In this document: positions 12,653 to 22,900 of the stretch, in pieces | Numbering within the stretch: position 1 is the stretch's first letter | Layout: the number at the start of each line of letters is the position of its first letter | Assembly: GCF_932274485.2 (NCBI RefSeq) | Contig: NC_065881.2 | Location: 76,758,702-76,822,701 of the forward strand | Direction of reading: 5' to 3' | Length of the DNA: 64,000 nt | Source: Patella vulgata | Taxonomy: Eukaryota > Mollusca > Gastropoda > Patellidae | The notes under the pieces: generated by a model | Databases searched by the model: none | The model's input: the letters and a program-made list of their open reading frames with translations, nothing else | What the model was told of the DNA's origin: nothing | Made by a program: the position numbers and the translations under genes

Positions 12653-12929
12653 ATTGCCAGATCCCGTCTTTGTCATTTATCAGTCTGGACAGATCAGTAG
12701 GACGATCAACAGCATTGCATTTCTTTTGTCAGATCTGTAATTTGCTATGTCATGTCTTTCTATTTATGTGTTTACATGATTCTTGCATATTTTGAATTTA
12801 TGGGAGTCAAAATCTATCAATATCATAATAATATATTTTTTTATAAACAATATTTTATTCAGTTTGTCTGAATGGGATTGGGGAACAACCTTAGCCTATG
12901 TAAAACTCCTCTCTCTAGATAATATACAT

Positions 12930-13480
12930 ACATAATATTAAAATAAAGGAACAAAATGGGTGTATATACACAGTCATAATAATATCGTATCATATCGCAT
13001 AACATTATTATTAATAATATCATATAGCAAATACCATTATTAATAATATCATATATAATATACCATTATTATTATTAATGATAATTAATATTACCATTTT
13101 ATTAATAATAATTAATATTACCATTTAATAACATCATACACCATTATTATTAATAATACCATATATCATATACCATTATTTTTAATATCATATACAATAT
13201 TAGTACCATTATTATTAAAAATATCATATACCATTATTATTAATAATACCATTTACAATTATTATTGATATTATTCCATTATTATTAATAATACAATATA
13301 CCATTATTAATAATAATATATACCATTAGTATTAATGATATCATATACCATTATTATTAATATTACCATTTACCATTATTATTAATATTGCCATTTACCA
13401 TTATTATTAATAATATCATATCATATGGCTGTAACATTATTATTAACAATATCATATAGCATACCAGTATTAATATCGTA
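12930..13480. repeat. ATT/AAT-rich simple-sequence tract
   Basis: Over 500 bases of imperfect ATTATTAATAATATCATATACC-type units of variable length. No coding potential. It accounts for the lowest-complexity stretch of the window. Confidence 0.9.
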
Positions 13481-13489
13481 GTATAGCAT

Positions 13490-14950
13490 ACTCTGCGTCT
13501 ATCAAACCACTGGTAAAAGGGAAACAACTCTTGTCAATAGCGCTCTCACGCAGAAGGCAGCCTGTCAATATTTTCAATATTATTATATATTGTGAAATAT
13601 TCAGATGTTTGAATTTCTCACGAGATTCAATGTCAATAATTGCCATTGTAAAGAATAGCACAGAGATTTGGTTCCCAGCAATTTTATCTACACTTTGTAC
13701 ATATTATGTAAGTTACGAAAATGTTATACCTGGGAACGAAGAAATTAAACGGTTTATATACTTTCTTAATTAAATGCTTTTAAAACACAATTCAAACACG
13801 CTAACAAGCGTATACCGTGGAGGGTCAAAAAAAACACTTCACAGTTCGTGAATTGTCTTATCAGGAATGATGGCACTGATGGCAGCAGTGCAAGCGAATC
13901 ATTGAATAAAATGTGCTTTCCGCCCTACCACCACCACCACCCCTACCACCCCTACCACTCCTACCCTACCCCTACCCCAAACACACGCACTGACACATTT
14001 TTAAGTAACAGTTAATATAATTCATATAATATTGTTTACCATCTACGAATACGTATGTATGAGCTATATTGTGCTGAGTTTAAAAGTACCACGTCTATCC
14101 ATGATTGTATCCAACATTTTTTTAAACTTTTGAATTACTAATTATTTTGTTCAATTGAAATTAGCAAATTAATTTATTCAATAAATAAAATCAATCACAT
14201 TTTTAAAAATTGACCAACACATAAACACCAATGGGGAATATTTGCTATGGGTATATAAAGTTTACTATTTATTAATTGGGTGTGTTAAGTTAAATTCGCT
14301 CGAACACTGCATCCTTTCAAATATATTTATAATGACTGTCTGAGTCATCCTTTTCGCAGTTTTCCTCGTTTTGTTAGTAGAAAAGTTAAACATTTGCATA
14401 TCCTTATTTCAAAACATCTTTTCTTGAAATGTAAAGATGTCACTTTTATCTTTTAACCCACATACCCAAAAAGTAAATAAATACATTCTATAACCGTTTC
14501 CTTACAATTTATGCATAAACCCATGACGAAAATACATACATGTATATTAATAGCAAATAAGAATAAAAATGATAAACCAAATACTATTTGAAAAGACTAT
14601 CTCTGTTAATTCATATAAAACTGAGATTTCAATGGTTCGCATAATTTCTTTTAAGTCTCCCTACTCGAAAAAAAAAACGTGTACACCATACCTACAAGAC
14701 AAGCAAATTAAAATTCAAAGGAGCGAGAATTTGTGAGTTTATTTTTCTTTATTTGCTAAAACCAGTGTTGACATACATTGCTTATATCAATAGCTTGGTA
14801 AGAATCCGGTTTAGCCAGCACTAGAACTGTATCTAATTGAATGACGTAGCATTGGAGAGCATTCTGTATTACGGAGAATTTGCATATAACGGTGACGTAG
14901 TACACAGAAAATCGGAGCTATTGTTTTGGAAATCTGTACTAACTGACGTG
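13490..14950. other. Intergenic, nothing recognised
   Basis: Short spurious frames only; a CCACCACC/CCTACC run lies near 13922-13980. No repeat family identified. Confidence 0.4.
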
Positions 14951-14969
14951 TACGCTACTTTTTATAGCG

Positions 14970-14976
14970 TATATAG
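14970..14976 (+). promoter_or_regulatory. TATA-like box upstream of SPH2
   Basis: TATATAG lies about 67 bases before the SPH2 start codon, next to a second TTTTTATAG a few bases upstream. The spacing allows a start site near 15000 and a short 5' UTR. No experimental evidence; AT-rich sequence makes chance matches common. Confidence 0.35.
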
Positions 14977-15042
14977 TTGAACTTAAAGCTTTCAGAATTT
15001 GTTGTCGGGGATTTCTATACATTATAAGGATTTAACACCAAG

Positions 15043-16916
15043 ATGGCGTGGAGCTTAATTTTAGGCCTCGTGGCCTTAACTGGATTGGCACAGGCCACAC
15101 CAAGTGCTAGAATGATGTCAGGTAATATATTTTTAAAATTCAAAATTCTTCATGAAATGTCTAAACTGTGAATTTTAATTTTATTTTTCTGTTATTCTTT
15201 GAATAAAACAAATCGAACATTTATTTACTACTGTACGGGAATTACAGAACAGAACAATTCGAATAGTAGGCAATATGGAAACGAAAATGGCCGGTCAAAA
15301 TGGCTCCATTACACAATATTAGAAAAATAAATTTATGTTGGTCTTAAGAATTCACAATAACTAAAATTGTTGACGAGAGGCATCCAAATTTTGCGCGGAC
15401 AAGAACGTTTACGCTAAAATCTTGCAATACTTTACACAAACGGACATCAGAAATATGAGCTTATAGTATATTATTACCCGAGGAAAAGGGGTTTATCGTC
15501 CTAATTTTCTGATACCACTAGAATAATGAAGACAGGGCATGTCATATGTAGTGTGCTAAGAGGGATATGTGCCAACTGCCAAGTTCTCGTTAATGTGTAT
15601 TCCCATGTGTACACGGGACAAAAAGGCGTTGTTCCTTGGCAGGCGATCTGTCCTGCATCACTGACAAGGGGGAACCACGCTGAAAAAACTTTCTCGGCCA
15701 ACACCAGAATCGAACCCGAGACAACACCTCCCCCGATTAGCGAGCCACCCCCCCCCCCCCTCGTCCCCCGTCCCCCGTCCCCCGAACTGAATAATTAAGA
15801 TTATTAAAGCAGAGATGTTGCGATTGTACCCATTGGTAACCTACATCATTTTAATGTATTAATATTTTAATGAAAATATAAATAACACTTGTTTATGCAT
15901 CTATAATTGTTTGGTTTTTTTGGCTTCTTGTTGGTACAAATAAACAAATAAGTGAAACTAAAAAAAAGTCGCCGCAAAAAAAAAAAGCCGCTACAGTTTT
16001 TTAATTAAGGTAAAAGGAGTCGGGTACAAGTTTGATCTAAATTCATTAAAAAGACATGTAAATGTTTAAGAAAACAGGAGATTTTACGAGTACATACAAT
16101 GAGCTAATAGACGGGAAGGTAAAGTACCTTACAATGTACAGAACGTGATGTTTACGTAGTGATGTTAGAACAATATATACTATACATACTGACCAAAACT
16201 TTGTTCTACACTGTACACATGCTTATCGTGCTTTGTTTATTAATAGGGGGGCGAATAGTCTAAGGCCTGTCATTCAGTCAAGTGGCATGGTTTTGAGTTC
16301 AAGCTTGTACGTGACCTATTGGGGTTTTTTTTTTCGGATCCTACGACCCCACCCACCCCCACCCCACCCCCACACACTGCTACAGATGATTAACATATTT
16401 GGGTTTATTAATAGGGTGCGAAATGACTCTGCGAATAGTCTGTGGTCTGTCATCGAGTCATGTGGCATGGTTTACATGACAAGTAGTAGGGTCGCCTTCC
16501 AACCTAGTGGGTTTTCTCCATGTCCTCCGATTTCCCCCCACTGCTACAGATAATTAACATGTTTTGGTTTATTGATAGGGAGCGAGTTACGTGCTATGGT
16601 TTTGATTCCCAGCTAGTACATTTGACAAGGAGTAGCGTCGCTTTCCAACCTAGTGGGTTTTCTCCTGATCCTCCGATTCCCCCCGACTGGTAGGTTAGGG
16701 TTAACCCCAGCTCGCAAGCGAATTGTTGAAATAAAATTGAACCAAATGTTATCCGCGAAATGACCTTGTTAATTGTTAATCATCGAATTTAGTCTTATTT
16801 AAAGCCACTGGTCGTCAATTGGTTGATTTGCACTCCATTGGAATAGTGTTGATCTAGGCGGAATTAATCCAACAATAGTTCAATTCCGTTCATTATTTAT
16901 AAAGATATGGTGAATT

Positions 16917-16951
<35 letters not shown>

Positions 16952-19900
16952 GGTTTAACGTCCACTCGACACAACTAGGTTATTTCGGGACTAACATATG
17001 GTTTAATTTTATTTCAATAATTCGCTTCCGCATAGGGGTCTTTAGCAGTGGGAGGAAACAGGAGGACCCGGAGAAAACCCACGAGGTTGGACAGGCGACC
17101 CTACTCCTTGTCACGTACAGCCGGGGATTCGAAACCACACCAGTTGACTCAGTGACAGACCTTATGATACAGCACGCACGTGCTAACCATTCGGCCATCC
17201 AACCCCCCATCAAGCAATAATAAACAATATTCTATAGACTTGTGTTCAGTGTATTTCCCGATCAGGTAACACAATGTACCCAGTTACCCACTATTTGTGG
17301 TCGTAACCTCTGGTTTGTCTGCGATATCACTTATAAAGAAGCCCATCAAAAGGCATTACCCAATAAAGGCACTGGCTTGTTTTTATTGTCTACGAATTAT
17401 GCCGAACGTTTTCAATTAACCATCCATCCTCGTGGGTTTTCTCCGGGTCCTCTGGTTTCCTACCACTGCTAAAGACCCCTACGCGCAAGCGAATTTTAGA
17501 AATTAAAAATTGAACCATGTGTTAGTCCCGAAATGACCTAGTTTGTGTCGATTGGACGTTAAACCCCATTTCTCTCTCCCTCTCTCTCTCTCTCTCTGCT
17601 TGATAAAGACCAGAGAAGCTTAGTACTCAGAAGTACTTGTATGCTATAGAGGTGTGGGATACACGGTGACTCAGTGAGTTAGGAGCTTGCTCGCTAACCT
17701 TATTTCGCCTTGTCAGTGGTGCAGGACGGATGCGACGAAAAACGAAGGCTCCGTAGATGTTGGAGTATGTGTATAAGAAACCCGGATAGTTCGATTTCAA
17801 AATATTGGCAAAATTCCCCTTATAACACTCATTAGCCGGATCGTACGTAACTATACGTACGGAAATTAAATGGTAGCTGGGTTTTTTTTCGCACGTATAC
17901 AGTGAATGGCCATTTTGCTCAGTAATCCCAGCCAGAATTTGGCTATTTTTTTTAAAATTGCGTTAAAGTTTTAAATTTTTGTTTAGAACTGAAATAAATT
18001 TACTTTTAGTCAATCCCCACGCTAAAAACATTAACAGAATTGATTGTGTATATCTGAAATAGACCCGACCGTAGCACAAAATAGTGCCAATAATCCGACG
18101 TCAAATCTAGAGTTGTAGATGATGTTATTTTGTGAAAAATCATTGGAAGAAGCGATAAGACGTTCTGTACGGATTATACAGTCCTAAAGGCTGCAAGAAG
18201 GCTATTGTTTACAATGTAACATTGTGTCTTGTAATGTTGATAATGATCATAATGATGGTGTTTACATTTGTTTGTTGATGTGACCTCATGACCTGTGACG
18301 TTTAGATAACGTCATGGATATCATGGCTATTCACTGTGTCCGAGTCACTTCTCTGCAGGTAGGGTGAGTCTGTCGTTTAGATTGTAGCCGGATGAATGCT
18401 GAAAATTGGGATTTTAAACTTAAACCCACATTTCCTTAGACATGTTGACGTTATTGTATTCTAATTCTAATGCAAGTTAAATCTTTCAATAGCATTATAC
18501 ACATTATTTCCAAATCTCTAAAAATAAACTTCTATGATCTCAAAGAAATCTAAAGTAGCCGCCTTACTACCAAATCCTTTTCATATCATTGACCTCAATA
18601 ACAGAAACGCCTAATAAGGGTCAGTCGGTATCCTCGAAAACTTTCAAAGACTTTGTTTATCCCTATGGCTCTGACAATGATTCTATAAAATTTTAATGCA
18701 CTCCGCCTTATAAATTAAACCAAAGTGGGTGTCGTCAAGTTCTGATGTAGATATTGTTTTCTAAACACTCTGTGCTCAATTTTGTCCTGGTTGTATGGCC
18801 TTAAAGTAGATTATATACAAGTACTTTTGTGTTTTCGGTAGATAAATATGTAAAGAGATAAGAATAAAATCCCGAATGTTGAACAGGCATTATGTAAGAG
18901 TTTGTTATATAAATTATTAATTAGACATTTAATATGACAAGACCATAATCAACTCTCGATGCCATCGGATGGCTCCAATGGTAAGTAGATTAGAACGGTT
19001 CAGCCATTTAATGGTTTAATTGAAAGGGGAGAAATGAGGATAAGACTCGAACTACCAGTGGTTGCGATTAATGTACGCATCTTATCAAAACTACAACCAT
19101 TGAAAACTTCGCCCAAAATAAAGTAATTTGAATGAAACTTTTAATATGCATTTTGGATTATCTATTTTTGAAATATTATAGCGAGAACGACCAGCTCTAT
19201 TTCATAAGCCTGGCTTACAACCCAACGTACGTGTTTTGGCACGCACGGGGTTGTAGGGTTTGGTAGATCGCAGACCAGCCGCAAAAAAAAACGGGTGAAC
19301 ATTTTGTATGTGCAGAACCAAAAGTCTCTACGGCCAGTCTGCGATCGTCTACGGTTCCGAACACACTTAAAAAAAACAAAAATATGTTAGTCCCGAAATT
19401 ACCTGTGTCGAGTGGACCTTAAACCCCATTTCTCCCTCGCTCTCTCATTTGGGGCGGGGGGGGGGGGGATTTCAATCCAAGTAAATATGAAGAAGTAAAG
19501 GGTCTTTGATTTTTTAACTGGAGGTATTTATATTTTTTTGAGCAAAAAAATATATAATTGCTGGTCTGCTCTTAGCAATATAAATTCAAGGCTATTTTCC
19601 TAAAAATAGATTTAGTTATTTAAATCTTCTCAGTGGTTTTTATAAAGTGTCTTTTTAAAGCTCTTTCTGTACAATTTTACAAAAGTATATACATATTTAT
19701 TGTGACCTATGTGAACTCCATAAATAAATGGGAAGTGGTATCCGTTGTTCTAGAACTAACAAGCATACTACGTTTCGCACACAACAACCTAGGCCATTTC
19801 GGGACTAACATATGGTTCAATTTTAGCAGTGGGAGGAAACCGGAGGACCCGGAGAAAACCCACGCGGTTGGACAGGCGATCCTACTCCTTGTCACGTACA

Positions 19901-22900
19901 AGCGGGGATTCGAAACCACGCCAGTTAACTCAATGACGGGCCTTATGATACAGCGCGCACGTGCTAACCATTCGGGCATCCAACCCCCCGTCACCAATTA
20001 GAGCCAAATGGGCGATATAGTTTGAAAAATTGTTTAATTGTTTCCTGTGCTCGATGAAAGAGTTTTAAGTTCGAGTCATTTTGAAATATTCTCAGGATCT
20101 TACCAAACCCTTGAAGGGTCTTGTCAAACAAGGGGTGAGAACATCGTGTTAGAATTTTTCTCAGACATTATACTTACATAATGTTTAACCCATTAAGTGG
20201 GAAAGATAATTTCAAATTATGGTTTGGGACATGTTAATGAGTCTCACTTCCGGTAAAATGACAATATTTATCTGTATGATCTGAAATGTACACGTTGGTG
20301 TGCACGTTAAAGAACATTTGGGCGCTAAACCCCATTTTATTTCATTTCGTTTTATTTGGCCGTTCAAGTTGTAAGACACCAGGCAGTACATTTAGGATTT
20401 AAATGGCACACCGCCACAGAAGATACGTACAGTTATCAGATATTATTTATATTTTATAGAAGCCTGTGAGATATATCAAGGAACTTGTATGTCCGGTGGT
20501 TGCCAGGAAGGTCAGACCTATCTTGGGCATGAATGTAGTAGTGGGCGTTCCTGTTGTCGTGGCGAAGTTGTGACAGATAAACCAAACCCTAGGTTAAATG
20601 GTAAAGTATTTAATCAATTATTTATTTTATGTATAATTACATTCTGTGCTATGGTTCTACGTGCCCCCCCCCCCCCCCCCCCCTTGGCAGTCGTGCAGAA
20701 CAGTAGGCCCGGGACAATGTATAGTCGTTCGGATGGTATGAAAAACTGCGGTCTCGTGTGCACATTGACATGCACGTAAAAGAACCCTTGGCAGTTGGAA
20801 TTCGATATAAGAGTAAGAGTAGGCCATAGCCCCTTTGTCCGGGCAAAATTTCCCGCACCCTCATAGCACACTGTATCTGGCCTGTATGGTCGCTACATTG
20901 ATTCATTTGTAGGCTATTATGCTATGCGGCTCTATAATACATACATTATACCAAATAAATATTTCATTTGGTAATGTATATTGTTGGTGAATACGTGTAG
21001 TACTTTCGACTAAAATCATCTATGCAGGAATGAGAATGTCGGCGAACCAGCTTCGCGTCTGTCCACAGTCGGGGCTGTGGTAGATAAACAACTTAAATAT
21101 ACATTATGGAAAATTAGATAAAAAAAATTGGCAGTTCTCATTATAATAGTTAAAAGCTAGATAATGTAAAGGGGATATTCTGAAAATTCCAGTCAAATTG
21201 CTTTACTCTATAAGCCGAGAAAACCTTATTTTAAAATCACTGTAGCCTCGATTGTCATTGTTACCACTGTCACACATGCAAGACCGATCCCACTTCCTGT
21301 AGTAAATGAATTATCTTTTCTTTGTAGATGTATGTGGTAGTATTATGGGGAAATCAAGCAGAATTATTGGTGGAGAAACCTACGCTCAATGTACAATCCC
21401 ATATTCCTCGATGGTCGCTCTCAGGTTCTTTTTTGCAACTGACCTTAGTAACTTGGGCAACATTACATTCTGCGCCGGAAGTCTTATTGATGAGGATTTA
21501 GTTGTCACGACAGCCAACTGCATAGCACCGTAAGCCTCTTTGGTCTGTTTACGAGAGAGAGAGAGAGAGATTGAGAGAGAGAGAGAGAGAGAGAGATTCC
21601 AAAATAAATGAGACATCGTATAATAGTTCTAGAAAGATATGTTGATATCGGTCATCCTATTTAACCACTAAATACAATTAGGAATTAGAAATAAGAAACG
21701 CCGTTATCTTGGGAGAAAAGTTTCCTTCGTAGAACAATGCAGGCCGTGTGCCCTTCTCCATTTGCCCAAATGGGGCAGCAAAGCAGAACGTTGAACCGCA
21801 TTTCTGTTCACTTCCATAGAAAACAGTTAATCGTATGTTAATCCTAATAGCGTGGTGTCCGTCTGCAGAAACGTAATTTTCATTTAGCCTACGAGTAAAA
21901 TATATGTTGGTTTTTATTTTGTATTATAGTTATGTACAAGGCGGCGGGGCCGTTCTATTATCTAATTGTTTCTATTTTGTATTTATAGCTATGTACAAGG
22001 AGACGGAGCCGCTTTGTTATCTAATATAAGGGTAGTAGTCGGTGAATATGACAGTTATAGAACTGATTATGGTAATGATGGAGCACCGGAAGACAGAGCT
22101 AAGATTAGAGAAGCCAAAGTACATCCCAATTATAATTCAGCCTCTTTGGGTGAGTACTGTTAAAGGGCATAAGGTAACCATTGAGTCACGTGGCGTAACC
22201 TCGTGGTTCTATGTAGTATAAAAACTATTTTGTTTTTGTTCAGATTATTATTACTTTTTTGTCCCCCGCCTTTCGAAGAAAGCAGGGGACAATTAAAATG
22301 GTTTCGTTCGTCTGTCTGTCTGCCTGTTCGTCTGTCTGTCCGTCACACTTTTTGGGACAGAATAACACTCCTTCTAATTGAGCTAGAATGTTCAAACTTG
22401 GTGTAGGTTTTTATTAGGTCAATGCCTTGATGATGTTCAAAGATGAGCTTTTTATTTCCATTGCGTTTTTCGAAAAAGTTCATATTCTACAGAATTAAAG
22501 TCTATACTATCCGAAAGGTATTTAGTTGGAACTGTGAATATATAACTAAAACGTTAAAAATGATATCAGGAAGTGACGTCATGGAAATAGACCAATATTA
22601 GACATCAAAGGAAACTTTTTTGTTTTTCAACCAATTTGTAACTGTTCGTATTTTGGGGCATTGTGACCTCTACGACACATGCGTATGGCCCAATTTTAAA
22701 CACAAAAGTGAAAAGAGTGAAAATTCTGAGCGTAACTTTTTTATTTTTTAACATTTCGACTTGAAACTTTCAGAATACATTACAAATGGGTGGATTAAGA
22801 CAAAACTGTGTACAATAAATTTCCTATTATCTCCCCTTTGAAGATGAAGTCAGCTTTTCAACTTCTTTAATTTTGCCTTATTTAAAAGTATTTATCAATA

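Noticed and set aside
12260-12676. 138-codon minus-strand frame
   Set aside because: Lies entirely over a SINE B copy in antisense; similar frames recur at other SINE copies (31582, 43416, 20614).
12930-13480. CRISPR-like regular repeat
   Set aside because: Units vary in length and are pure AT-rich simple sequence; this is an animal genome.
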